A DNA stretch of 64,000 bases from Phoenix dactylifera (lineage: Eukaryota > Streptophyta > Magnoliopsida > Arecales > Arecaceae), in NCBI RefSeq assembly GCF_009389715.1, contig NC_052402.1:20912956-20976955 (forward strand). The letters run 5' to 3'. Shown here piece by piece: positions 1 to 11,967 of the stretch (positions are counted from its first letter, which is position 1; each line of letters opens with the position of its first letter). Position numbers and translations under genes: made by a program. The notes under the pieces were generated by a model. The model saw only the letters and a list, made by a program, of their open reading frames with translations, did not search any database and was not told the DNA's origin.

Positions 1-413
1 TTACTTTATGTCACTTTAGCTCGGTGGATATATATATGTTAGAAAACCACTTCAAGTTATGCTAGTAATTGCAATGTATTGTGCTCGCAATAAATTTCAG
101 TTGTGATTAAGTGCAGATTAGGATCTCAGATGCATCATGAATGACAATATTCAACATGCAGTACACATAGACTAAGCATAATTTTTTTGGTACGTTTGTG
201 CATGTACGCAGGTGTGAATGTGTCTGTCCTGAAGTTATTGTGATTGTAACGATGTTAGATCATCATTAAAAACATTCATATATGGAACGAGCTCATAACT
301 CTAAACAAGCAACAAAAGAAAGAGCGAGATCTCAGCTCATTTAAACTTTTATTAATATCTTTTTTTCTGGCAGGGAACTGATCTTTTATTCCAATGCAAA
401 CCAGCACTCGACA
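1..413. other. intergenic, downstream of DUF4228 gene
   Basis: AT-rich sequence with no convincing coding frame, RNA gene or repeat. It contains the presumed 3' flank of the minus-strand DUF4228 gene. Confidence 0.5.
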
Positions 414-668
414 TCATATGCAGTTGGAGGCCTGCAACAAACGATAGATCGTGCGATTGGGGACGATGTAGAACACGTCGCCAGTCATCAGAAGTGCGTC
501 AGGCCGGACCACCAACCTTGGATTCTTAAACACGTCTGTCCCGGTGATGGAATGCCTTGGGTTTTTTGCCATGATGTCCGCTGCCGCCACCGGCTGCCGG
601 TGGACCTCCACGAACCCGCCGGGGTGCACGAGCTTCAGAACGCCGCGTTCCCTCCCGGCGACGCCCAT
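414..668 (-). CDS. DUF4228 (PADRE) domain small protein
   Basis: 84-residue frame starting at the ATG whose complement ends at 668. The order of short motifs (LKLVHPGG, EVHRQPV, ADIMAKNPRHS, LVVRPDALL, FYIVP, RTIYRLL) is that of plant DUF4228/PADRE proteins. These are small proteins of unsettled biochemical role, many of them stress or pathogen responsive. The family usually has a longer tail after the RLL motif; here the frame stops soon after it (QASNCI), so this is either a short member, a gene with a missed second exon, or a truncated copy. A good TATA box lies about 90 nt upstream, which favours a transcribed gene. The base composition is clearly richer in GC than the flanks. Function is inferred only from the family. 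Confidence 0.6.
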   Translation of the reverse strand: MGVAGRERGVLKLVHPGGFVEVHRQPVAAADIMAKNPRHSITGTDVFKNPRLVVRPDALLMTGDVFYIVPNRTIYRLLQASNCI

Positions 669-756
669 GGCTGGGCTCTCCTCTCCACCACTAGCTTAAT
701 GCGAACTAAGCAGTGATGAAGAGAAGCGCACGGAGTTAATGATTACCCATCTGAGC

Positions 757-764
757 CTTTTATA
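757..764 (-). promoter_or_regulatory. TATA box of DUF4228 gene
   Basis: TATAAAAG on the minus strand, about 90 nt upstream of the ATG at 668, a normal plant core-promoter spacing for a short leader. Confidence 0.5.
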
Positions 765-1433
765 GCTGAAGTTGGCAGGTAAAACAAGCGAGTCTTTTGG
801 ATACTCTTGTAGGTTTCGTTCATGAAAGTTAATAAGGATTTTGTTTGATGATTAGACTTTGTTCGAAGGTTTGTTTGTGTCTTGTTATCACCTAGCTTCT
901 TGGATTTAATATTGGGACGGGTTTGTGTGCAACGGCAGAATCCATGCTCCGTCTCGCTGTCTGGGTGGCTTCTTGCTAAAGGTTCGTTGATGCTGTCCAA
1001 GCTTTTACCTGAGATGATGGTATGCAAACTATTATTTGGAGCAGGATCTATGGCCTAGACAGAACAAAAGAATAGGGTAGAGGGACCCCTTGTGATATAA
1101 TTTTTACTAATTTTTTGCAGTACATGGATGCATGGTTGATTTTAACTAAGCAAAGTAGGCAGACGATTGGGTGAATGGAACTATGTACCCAAGGATTAAG
1201 CAATACTTTTTTATCACCTTCCTGAATTTGAAGTGTTATTCTTTTATATTCTTGCAGATATCATGATGATAAAAATGATAATGTCATATTAGCAACTACA
1301 ATTTTGGGTTCCATAAATTAATTTTGTTAGCAATGCTAGACTCTTTTCCCACTTTTCTATATTACAGAACAGGGACATAGCCACTGAAATCCTCTGTCCA
1401 TTTAGAATAAACTATTTTCTCCAAGGTACAGCC
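765..1433. other. intergenic, upstream of DUF4228 gene
   Basis: Presumed upstream regulatory region of the DUF4228 gene. No recognisable coding sequence. A 94-codon minus-strand frame at 743-1027 has no family character. Confidence 0.35.
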
Positions 1434-1562
1434 CTGGGTACACTCGGTACGGAGGCCGATTCGATATACCTAAAATCAGTATGTTTCCGTACTGCATACC
1501 GGTATTGAATCTGTATAGTTCGGTATATTCTATATCATCCTATTTGGTATGGTATGGCATAG
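1434..1562. repeat. degenerate GTACCGGTACC-type dispersed repeat
   Basis: Dense GGTAC/GTACC/GGTAT words (CTCGGTACGG, CATACCGGTATTG, TTTGGTATGGTATGG). It is the most decayed of several related patches in this window (26998-27188, 36285-36490, 39846-40310, 41560-41715, 41826-42550). Confidence 0.4.
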
Positions 1563-2312
1563 CTTGATCCTCTCAATTAAATAATAAAATTTAGGATGAC
1601 AGCCATTTGGCACATACCCTAGAGTAGGAATTTTCTACAACCAAGATTATGTAGGACAAACTTAGAAAAGCAGCTGTGCATGCATGGCTTCAAAAATTTC
1701 CATGGATAGCCTCTGATCCCTGATGAAAATGCAATCCATGAAGAGGCACACCACCAAGATATGTGGCTTCATTCCCTAAAACGGAATGTTTAAGATTTCA
1801 TCTGGGATTTATACTGTATGATCCTACAATAATTAAATTTTAAGTACATTGGAACCTAACATGTGCCCTGAGAGAAGGAAGAGGTCTTCAGCAATGCTGG
1901 TAAACTTCGTTGCATAGTGAAAATTTTATTTTTATTGGACATCTCAGCGCAATCTAAAACAAACATTCTAATTCAAAAGAAATTAAAACATATATCAGAA
2001 ATTTAAAAATAATTTAATTTTTTGGAAACAAAACACTAAATAAGTTATAAATCAATCACTATTTGTATGTTGTGGATGAATTAGGTAGCATGAGATACCA
2101 CCGATTGATTATCAAACAAGTGAGATTGCATAGGCCAACCCCTTCTTGGCTTCATCCAACAAGAGGGCAAGTCTAATTGCCTCTCAGGATGAGACCTAAA
2201 ATCTATTTTATATTTGGAAAATGCTTGTTGGACGCTAGAATCAGATCCTATATTAGATTTTCACTATGGAGCTCATTTAGGTTATTAATTTAATTTAGTA
2301 TTCTAATTACTT
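1563..2312. other. intergenic, no feature seen
   Basis: AT-rich, no supported gene or repeat. Confidence 0.4.
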
Positions 2313-2321
2313 ACAGAAAAG

Positions 2322-2873
2322 GCTGCAAATGGGTCGGGTTGACCTGTGACCCAACCCAACCTGACTTGACCCGCTTAGACCCAATTTGGCCCATTTTGGA
2401 GGATCGTGGGGCTAGGTCGGGTTCTAAAATTGGACCCGTTCCATTTTCTGGGTTGGACCTAGGTTCGCTGGATGCAGACCCGACCTGACCCGACCCGACC
2501 CATTTGAAATTTGGCTAATATTAGGTTTTCAATCCTCCGACTCGACCCGACTCTAATCTATAATATTATTTGGGCCAGCGGGCTGCAGCCCACGAGGGTG
2601 CAAATATAAGTTCTATGAATGGGTTGACCCGAACTGAACCCAACCAAATCCGAACCAGATCCGAATTTTTTAGGTTGGGTCCGGGTTATACATGGATCCG
2701 ACCCAACCCGGATGACCCGTTGGGTCAAAAATTACAGCAGTGGACCCGACCCAATCCAACCCGATTTTCTATCGGGTCGGGTCTGGGTCTAAAATTAGGA
2801 CCCGAACAAAAAACGGGGTTGGATCGGGGTCACTCATGACTCGACCCGACCCAGCCCATTTGCACCCCTACCA
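2322..2873. mobile_element. hAT-like MITE rich in GGGTCGGG/CCCGACCC
   Basis: The left end reads GCAAATGGGTCGGGTT and the right end GACCCGACCC followed by CCCATTTGCACCCCTA, forming imperfect terminal inverted repeats. The interior repeats GACCCGACCC/GGGTCGGGT many times. A 9-bp direct repeat flanks it (ACAGAAAAG at 2313-2321 and ACAGAAGAG at 2874-2882, one mismatch), compatible with the roughly 8-bp duplication of hAT elements. It has no transposase. Its right half is homologous to 28955-29205. Superfamily is inferred. Confidence 0.55.
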
Positions 2874-3077
2874 ACAGAAGAGTGCCTCTTGAAGCATGAT
2901 CTAGTTTAGAGAGGGCATTATCCTTCATTTTTTATCTAAATTGCAAACCATATCAAAGGCATAGAAACACTCCTACGGTCCTACCCCAAATTACAATCAA
3001 ATCAAAACACAAATAGACCAACATGGAGCACCCACATATAGACTCACCTGATTCCCACAACACAGAAAAACTCCCAC

Positions 3078-3492
3078 TCAATTAGCCAACTCAATTCTAA
3101 AGCTCTCAACCTTCGTTTTTCCCTCTTCCTTTCTTGGCACCAAAGTCACAAGAACGATTACAACCCCCTCAGACTTTGGATTCTCCAACAGCTGAGTCAG
3201 GCCCAACAGCAACGTTGTCTTCAGCCCCTTCCCCTTCTTGTCTTGCTTGTGCTCGTGTGGCACCTTCGTAAAGCTCCCCGCCAACTCCTTCCTGTCCGAC
3301 CCAAATTTTTTATGCTCTGACGTGTTTATATACACATCAAACTTCACATGCACATCTCGCTCCAATTCGATCCCTTCGACCATCAACACCTCCTCCTCCT
3401 GGTTCTTCTCAATCCAGTTTCTCAATGCCTTTGGCCTCTTCGCTGCATGACACGCGGCAGCTTCAAGCTTTATAGGTAACTTTTTTTTAATG
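3078..3492 (-). pseudogene. polyphenol oxidase C-terminal fragment (PPO1_KFDV domain)
   Basis: An open frame on the minus strand ends at 3078 and runs back to about 3492 (LPIKLEAAAC, AAKRPKAL, VLMVEGIELERDVHVKFDVY, ELAGSFTKVPHEHK, KTTLLLGLTQLLE, VIVLVTLVPRKE). This is the carboxy-terminal KFDV domain that follows the copper-binding tyrosinase domain in plant polyphenol oxidases. The tyrosinase domain with its six copper-binding histidines, the DWL domain and the thylakoid transit peptide are all absent upstream, so this cannot make an active oxidase. It is most likely the 3' remnant of a PPO gene lost to deletion or rearrangement. The frame is still open, so the loss may be recent. Confidence 0.7.
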
Positions 3493-3639
3493 ATCTTAGC
3501 CTGTGGTCTGTGGAGCTGCCATGGCCACCTCCACCGTTCTCGGTCTCAAGCCACGAGTCATAGTTGGCGGAGTCCTGAGTCTTGGTATTTGTGGGGGGAC
3601 TAGTCGGTAAGCCGACATAAGTTCCGCAGAAAAGTTTAG

Positions 3640-4135
3640 AACTGGGAGCCTAAAACATGTCCGTAAAATTTCCATAGCTTTTCGGCTCCACTAGATGTTA
3701 TGTGAGGACCATGTGAATGTGTGTTTAGTTCCATATCAGTTATTTGCTGGATAAATCTTGAGTACTTATACAAAATCAAAAAATCCAAATAATACATTCT
3801 CGCTAGCCTTTTTAGATGAAGTCCTGGGTTGTTACAAATGTTATCAAAGCAGAACCTAGCCCATAACCTATGTGAACTAGAGGACATTGTAGTATGAATT
3901 CATTGAGACTGACCACGGGCCAATTGTCGTACTTGTTATTAGATTTAAATGAATTCGAACCCTTAGCACGACGAGAATATTAGGGCTTAAATGGAGAGAG
4001 TATGTGAGAACTCATTTGAGCGTGTGTTTAATTCTATATCGGTTATTCACTAGGATCAAGGTAACTCAAATAATACCTTCCGGTAAGCTTTTTTGAAAGA
4101 GATTTTAGGTTGTTATACGTTATCCAACTAGAAGG
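3640..4135. repeat. two diverged copies of a short dispersed repeat
   Basis: Segments at about 3705-3845 and 4005-4130 share the same order of words: GTGTGTTTAG/GTGTGTTTAA, TTCCATATCAGTTATT/TTCTATATCGGTTATT, CAAATAATAC, AGCCTTTTTAGA/AGCTTTTTTGA, and GGTTGTTA. They are direct repeats of roughly 120-140 bp, about 300 bp apart. Confidence 0.5.
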
Positions 4136-4659
4136 GCAGGAAAACTAAAGAGTAAAGTTAGAGGGAATACAAAACTCCATCCTAATCCTTCTTACGTCCT
4201 CTTCACCCAAGACACTCTTTTTCAAGGTCAGTGGCGAAGGAAGGCTCACATGGGTGGCGTTGTCGCCCAAATAGTCTTCTTTCTCTTTGATGAGGTTAAA
4301 TGCTTGGGCTTACAAAGCTCTCAAGATTCACGAGAAGGTGAAAGTGGTACCTCAGAAAGGAACCTCAACTTATATAGGAGCCTGAACGGTTTTGATTAAT
4401 CCAATTATTCAAATGCTCGGCAGATGCCTTGCCATGTGGCAACACCCATACGACCTTCGACAGTCCCTCGAATCGCCACTTTAAGAGGTCTGATCATTAC
4501 TTTGAAATTCTCGCTGGCAATGATGGCACCTTGGGAAGCTTGGCGGACATCGCAAAGTAATAAATGCTAAACTTGGCCCTAGAAATGGCATGAAGATCAA
4601 AAGCTAGCTCGACTCATCAGGTCGGCCGAGCAGCTCGGTTCATTATCTTAGGCTCATTT

Positions 4660-5160
4660 AGAGAAGTTTTTAGAGGGCCAAAAAATATTTTCTGATCTTG
4701 TAAAAGTACTTTTAGATGAAATAGAGATATTTGATAAAAATTTTGAAAAGCTGTTTTAGCTTTTTTAGAAAAATTAAAAACAACTTTTTTGGAAGAAGCT
4801 TCATTTTGGAGCTTCTCTAAGAAAGTACTTTTAGGCCCAGTCGGAAAGCTGCTTTTTTTTTTACCAAAATACTAATGATAAAATATAACAATTACACAGA
4901 ACGTCTCTTTAATAATTGTTTAACCAATTTTATCACATAGTTAGAAAATTTGTTATATTATGAAAAATTAATTTACACTAAAAATTATAATATTTTATAT
5001 CTTTATTATTGTATTATACTATAAATATATTATTATATTACATTACAGTAATATTATACTACGTCATATATTTATGTATTAATACTATGCAATGTTCTTT
5101 ATAGTCATTTTGTCATACCAAAAGTATTTTTTTAGTTTGTTTACCAAACACATGTTATAG
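4660..5160. mobile_element. AT-rich MITE-like element
   Basis: Contains repeated AGAAGCTT/AAGCTTC, AGTACTTTTAG and AAAAGCTG words in both orientations, a long AT-only interior, and ends in TTTACCAAACACA, the kind of end common in plant foldback MITEs. Precise termini and target duplication were not resolved. Confidence 0.35.
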
Positions 5161-6780
5161 TTACCAATGAACACCCACCATGCGGACACTACTTTATCCA
5201 AGTCAAGTTGTATTAGCCCCAATTGACATGGTCAGAACCAACCTACCAGAGCTCGCCATGTGGCCCACCACTCCACAGGAGGTTAAGAATCATGCAACAG
5301 AAGACCGTTGCAGATCGGCCTACTATGCGTTGATCTTAGCTGTTGAGATCCAAAGTTAAGTAGTTGAGATTTGAGGTTAGTTAAGATTCTCCTCCAACAA
5401 ACCCTCAATAGACAAATAAACTCTTAGGGGGTGTTTGGTAACCCGAACAAGATCACCATGGTGATCTAAGATCTCCGGTGATCCGAATGCTAGGATGATT
5501 TGATCCCCAATGATTTAAGATCAATGTGTTTGGTAAGCCATCGTCCAGTAATTAAAAATCTCCGGGTATCCATAAGTAATTTGTTTGGTATGGTATGGAG
5601 ATCCAAGATCACCGACCACATAATACCACAAATACCTCTGATATATCTTAGATAGATTTTTTATGGGTTTTAAATTCTCATGAATCAAAAAAGTAAGTCA
5701 ATATGCTAATTTCTATAATAGCTCCATAATTTTGTCACATATTCTACTTTTAGTAGCCCTTATCATATATTTATTAATCATATAAAATATATTATAATAA
5801 AATATTAATATATTTATCAACATATTAATTATTAATATATTCTATAAAAATCTATTTATCACTCCTATAAAATATTAATCTTATAAAAATATGTTATTTT
5901 TCATTATAAAATTAATATTTTTATTTATACTTATAATATATTTTTTAATACTAATAATTATTTTGATTAGAAAAATAAGGTAAATATGAGTAATATATTA
6001 ATTATTTTTATTATATAAATATAAAATATAATAATATATTTCTACTATAATTTAAAATTATCCTTCAATAATAATATGATTAGTAATATATTATAATATA
6101 ATATATATCATTAATATAATATATAATATCAACATAATATTATATATATATATATATAACTATATAATATTGACATAATATATTGATGGTATATTGATAT
6201 ATCAATTTTTCTGCTAAATTGAGAGGTATTTTTGTCTTTAACTTTCAACCCAGAATCACTGCTCTGGGGTGATCTTGGATTTCCGACCTTAAGGATGGGT
6301 ATCCATCATCGGTTTGGGCGGTGAGTTGAAGAATGGAGGTGATTTAGAATCACCGCCACGTAAGATAACCGTGGTGCAACCAAACGCGGTGATCTCATCA
6401 CCTCCACCCACATCACCCTTGATCCTGGGACGATCACTCCATACTAAACACCCCCTTAGCGGATTCTAATGAACTCCATCCATATACGCTCATCTAATGC
6501 CTGATCAAAAACTCTCTTTCTCAGACCTCTTCTATTCGTTTTCTTTCTAACTTAGGAATCAGAGGGACTTTTTCTTCCTTGTTTCAGGTCGGATCTGGAG
6601 TCCTCGCCCGAGCACAACAATCACCAACCAGTCCCTCTTCCTCAAGCTCAAAGACCGGCAATGAGTTCAAGCCGGACCTTCCCGATCTGAACAAAAATCT
6701 CACTGACCTCACAGAAAGCTCCCCATCTCAGTGCCTATCAGGCAGGCCGGGTTTCAACGGCAACAGATGGTACTTGTATC
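5161..6780 (+). mobile_element. possible decayed Ty3/gypsy LTR split by a MITE
   Basis: The DNA on either side of the 5427-6455 MITE looks like parts of one old LTR. On the right, TAACTTAGGAATCAGAGGG (about 6548-6566) resembles the U5 motif GACTTAAGCGTCGGAGGG found (reverse strand) near 47780-47800 in the Tat element of this window. Neither internal coding sequence nor a second LTR is recognised. The 105-codon plus-strand frame at 6579-6896 lies in this remnant and is not credible as a gene. Confidence 0.3.
5427..6455. mobile_element. Tourist-like (PIF/Harbinger) MITE, 1,029 bp
   Basis: Terminal inverted repeats GGGGGTGTTTGGTA (5427) and TACTAAACACCCCC (ending 6455) are flanked by direct TTA at 5424-5426 and 6456-6458. 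The GGG..GTGTTTGGT terminus and TTA duplication are the hallmark of Tourist/PIF-Harbinger elements. Subterminal GATCACC/GGTGATC words recur at both ends, and the interior is extremely AT-rich. No transposase frame, so it is non-autonomous. Confidence 0.75.
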
Positions 6781-9700
6781 ATAAATTTTCAGAATTAATG
6801 CTGTCTCTTACTTTGATCCTCCCAAGCATGCATGGCATTCTCGTTGTAGATGAGGAAGGAGGTATCGAGCTAGTGGGGTCAGCGAGGTCCCTCTAGCTCC
6901 CTCGAGGGCCTTTCAGATGGTGGGCATAGAAGAGGTTGTCCCTGATAGTAGAATTAATAGAGGCTATCCATGTCCTCGAAGCCAGGCTGGGTGCGGTTGC
7001 CATCACCAGTCTACGTCTGCATTGATCCATGGAGAACATACTCGAGTGGGCCACCACCGGGGTTTGGCCTTCTACTGGCTCGGTAGGGATTGACGGAGAA
7101 GAACCTTGGTGTTGGAGCATTGGATACTATCTGATAATATAGTTTAGAATTGATCACTTGTTAATCTGCTAGTGTTACTGCAGGTGTGAAGTTAACAGGA
7201 ATCAGCTTAATGATCATTTGCTATCTTGATCCGTTCTATAAACCCAACAATCATCCATTTTGAAAGAAGGGATTGGCATGCATCGTCAAAAGATTTTGTT
7301 TTCCTAGTTCATACTGGGAGGTGAATTGTAACCTTAATTTCCTTCATTTTTTTTATTTACAAAAGAAAAATTATATGATATCTAATTTGAAACATTAAGT
7401 AGAGCTAGAAAAAGAGATGGAACTCGCATGATATTTAAATGTAAACTTAATAGTAGGAAAAAAGTGAAACTAGGGGTGGCAGTAGATCAGGTTGGGACTA
7501 ATTCGGTTTATGTGTCATTAATTCTTGCTTCTCCTGGGTGAAACTTGTATTGACCCAACACTAATTAGATAATTCCTCAAATATTTCTTGATCAAACCAT
7601 AGATTAAAAAAAGCAGTTCAGTGCATAAGGCTCCCACTATTACATGGTCTAGGAAGGATCAAATATATGCAGCCTTACCTCCGTATACTATTTTTATTTT
7701 TCGAACCTATGACTTTCGGTCATAATGGAGCAATCTTATTGTTGCATCAATACTCATCTTATATCTTTGAAATCATGGATACACTCCCTAAACTCCACAA
7801 TTCATGTGCCATGAATGCAAGGTTGGTAAGCTAGGACCTAGACCACTTCTTACTACTGAACCTAATTTTATATATCTATAAGCTTTTGGCATAGTCAAGC
7901 AAGATAAATCTATTGGTGGACCCGGCGACCATCTGCTTATGATCATATGTGCCCTATTAATTTGATATTTAAATTTGCTTTATAAAGAAATTATAACCCT
8001 AAATGTGGTCTACCAGCTCAATTGTAGACCAGACCTATACAGCCCCCGCATGAAGCTACAATGTTTTTTAAAAAAAATCAAGAGAAACCCTCCAAGTGAT
8101 TTTTTTAAAAAATTCACTGCAAAAGAAAAAAAGAAACAATAGAGAATGAAAAAGAATAGAAATAAAGGAGAAAAGAAAAGAAGAGTAAAATGATCTGCAA
8201 AGGCTTTGACGTGCAACAAAATTCAAAGAGATTTCAAGATTTTTGAGCAGCAGTGTTGGCAGCCATATGGACATGATATAAGTGGTTTTTACGGACCATA
8301 TGGATCCTAGTCCCTAGAGGGACTATATGGACTCATATGGTTTTTGCTGACCTTCGGGATTAGTGCTGGCGTGGAAGTGAATGGAATTTGATTCGCGTTT
8401 TGATGTGTTTTTCCTCTTCCAGTCTTGGTTGAAAGTATTCCCTCAATAATCCCGTCATCTTGGAGCGTCTGGGTTAATAATTCCCGGCTTAATCTTTATG
8501 TATCGCTGCCTTTAGCAATAGCTAAATTTAATATTATGATTGGATATGTGCAATGGCATGGGTTTGAATCTTTGGGTTTGAGAATTTTAAGTACCTGTAT
8601 TCGGTAATATTTATTGATAAGGAATCCAGGTTGTTTAATTAAAATTAGATTTTAGGCTTTTAGCATTTTCTTAAGCTTTCTAAGGTGCTCCATGCAACCT
8701 TTTAGGATGTTGTTTAGGCTATGTAGCCAACGTTAGTAGGTCTCCAAATATCCAAATGTGAATTTCTAGATTTTCTAGTTCATAGCGGTTTTGATTTTCC
8801 CATTGCAACCTCCATGCTGCTTGGCATTACTCCGCTTTGTAAATTTGGAAGTTCAAAGAGGAATGCAAACTAGAATATATTAAAACCCAACTTTTTCCAG
8901 GTTCATTATTTTGGAGGGTAATAATAAGAGATGGTAACCATGATAGATATATTAAATTTACAAAGCATAGATTGTCCTGCAGCTATCAAAGGCTACCATC
9001 ATCCTTCTGGTGAATGATGTGGTCTTGGATAACCAAATCAATCCATGAAAATTTCTCTCATTCAGACCCTCTCTTTATGGATTCTGCAATCCCCTTGGAG
9101 AGACAGTAGGCGATGGACTGGATTGGGATCATAGGATTAATCCCAGCAGCACTCGGGAGCATACTCCCATCACACACATTCAACTTTCAACAAATTCAAA
9201 GTAATGGGAGTCACCGAAAGTAGGCTAAATCTTGAGTTGCCCTAGCCCCCTGACCGAATGAGGGTGTGCTTGCATACGTCCAACTAATGGAGGAGTTTGG
9301 GTTTAGGGTTTACGGTTCATGGCACTTGAGTAAACAAATTCATCATCAAACAGCCCCGTGATGGTCCACATTCATTTGACAACTTCAGCTTACTAGAAGT
9401 TGACACGTAGCTGCTGAACACTGAGAATCATGTCCTCAGAAAAATGTTCGGTTTCCATTAATTTGAATCTAACAGCTTCCATCTACTATCAGTTGTTCAA
9501 GTAATTTAGGCGATGCAACATAGCTGCTAATACAACATTCAATGCACCAACGGGGTCGTTATCATCATTCAAGTTTCACTATCACGATGAGGTCAGCAAT
9601 GGAGCCAAATGCATTTGAAAAAAAGAAAAAAAGGGGCTTGTAATTCACCACATCCAAGCTTAGATGAATCAGAAATCGAATCCTGCTCACAGGACCCAAA

Positions 9701-10274
9701 CACCGCGGAATACATTCCAAAAAATCAACAGAATTTCTGATTGGATAGCATCAATGGTCTAGCCAAATTTTTTTTCGCAATGATGACTGCTAATCTGTAC
9801 CATCACTTGCCTTGAATAGGAGAAGAACAACAGAATCTCCAACAACGGGAAGATGGAGCAAGAAACTAAATCCAGAGACACTGCTCACGCCCAGCAAGGG
9901 CATGCCACAGGTTTTATTTCAGAATACAACATATTGACTGCCAGCCATCTATCAATGCAGAAATCAAAACATTTATCGAGAATAATATTTGTACAGAAAA
10001 ATTTCAAATTACCTATATCCAAGGGGCAAATCATGCAAGCGCAATGATACAGCTAAATTAACTTTGACCCCATGTGTAGGGTTATGCTTACTGCAAGTAT
10101 AAACAGTACTATTGTGGTATGGCTGAATTAGATTATGGGGCTTTGAAGCAAAAGACCATTTGCAGTTTATAACAATATAATAGCATGAACACAGAATATA
10201 AGAACCGAGATAAACCAGAAATGGAAGTATTCAAGTTAGAATATGAAATCCACATGACTAATACATCTTATGAG
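6781..10274. other. intergenic, 3.5 kb
   Basis: No gene supported. Purine-rich low-complexity sequence at 8064-8190 gives artificial minus-strand frames. The 9913-9918 segment is AATAAA on the minus strand and may be the polyadenylation signal of the proteasome gene, about 357 nt past its stop. Confidence 0.4.
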
Positions 10275-11934
10275 TCACTCTTCCATGGCATCTCCCTCAA
10301 CAGCCTCCACCTTTCTTTCCTTCAACGGAGTGATCTTGGTAGACAAGACTTCTGAATACAATTCACCCAGGAATTAGAAAGCTACAACCCAAAAGTTAAA
10401 AATGAATAGATAAAGAAAGAAATCTAGGAGATCATTGGTGCAGGCCACTGTGACAAATATATGTCCTTTTTTACCATAAAGCCCCTGACATATTGCAAGA
10501 TCTAGTAAAAGCCCCACATTAGAAAAAAAGTTATCAAACCTTCTTGTCACTATTTGCGGTCAGACCTGTGTTGTTAATACAGGTACTGAAACTCTGGTCA
10601 ATATGTGATCTTTAGATTGTTTAGCAGTAATCTTCAACTTTGTTTTTCATACTTCTATATATGTTACTCATAGTTTTCTTTTAAAAAAGCTTAGAACAAC
10701 TAGAGGAAATTCAATCCTTACAAATTTCATGAGAACTTTTTTGCCAATATAAATCCAAAAAAAATTCCAAGTTAGTTTATAAAATAGTCATTTGTTCTTT
10801 TTTGAGAATGATATGAAATTTGAAAAGAATATCTCCAAACCAACCCTGATATTATAATTAAATATCTTCAAATAACTCCAATATGAACAATTAACCAAAT
10901 ATTGAGTACTTCAGTGTTTCTATCATTATTCATGAAATGGTCATGAATAACTGAATTTTTGTTATTTGTGATTGCTACAGTTTTCTTTTTGTTGCTTCTC
11001 CCATGCTTGTTTTTGGATGTGCTTGCACTCAACATTTACAGCCTAATAATTTCTTAACAAACTGTATTGTTTTTCCAACTTCTCTCAAAACCTCAGATCA
11101 ACTAGTCTTATTTTTCTTGAAAGATACAGGTAACTCTATGTATATATACACAGACATGATAATACAGGTAAACCCCATGCATATATGGATAAGAAATTAC
11201 CAGTATGCCCTTTGACAAAGGAATAGCCTTTAGAACTGACATAGGTCCTTGGATTTGGCAATTGATGATTTCTCAAGTAATCTTTGTGGCCCTAATTAGC
11301 AAAAGGCAAATTAACAGATAATATTAGGAATGGCCCCATTAGAGAAAAATCAAATGTCACATCAACATGGCAGGCAATTATACAATGTATACCTTTGTTA
11401 TCACACAAACATCAACATTGCTCCCACTCCCCAAGTCATTGAAGATGCCAGAGCATATTGCCTCACATACAAGTTTTATTCCCTCATCTCTCTGCAAAAG
11501 AAACACCAAAATTCAAGATTAATATGAATATTTGAAATGTTACACAAGTAGTCTTGTACATCAGAAGAAAACTCAAACTCCTCTCCTGTTCTAATTTAAC
11601 ATCATAAATGAACAAATTTATTGAACAGATCTCTCATCTCAGGAAAGTGTGTCAAAATACTCCATCAATGATTTGTCAAATATTTGTTGAAAATACATGT
11701 TATAACTGTTCCAGATCGCTGAATCTTTTTATGAAGCAAATTCTCTATTTACAAAGTCTATATCCATATAAAGTTCCGGGATCAAGAATTCATATTGAGC
11801 TTCTCATTTTCAACAATATTAGATTTTTACCCCTATAAATCCCAACACTTCCAGCTTTCTTGACATTAAACATTTCTTGTGGTATGTTTTCAATGTTATA
11901 CATGGAATAGTTTCCAAAGCGGCAAAGATTTTCA

Positions 11935-11967
<33 letters not shown>

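Noticed and set aside
6579..7120. Plus-strand 105-codon and minus-strand 75-codon frames
   Set aside because: Lie in or next to what looks like a decayed LTR; no recognisable domain and no supporting signals.
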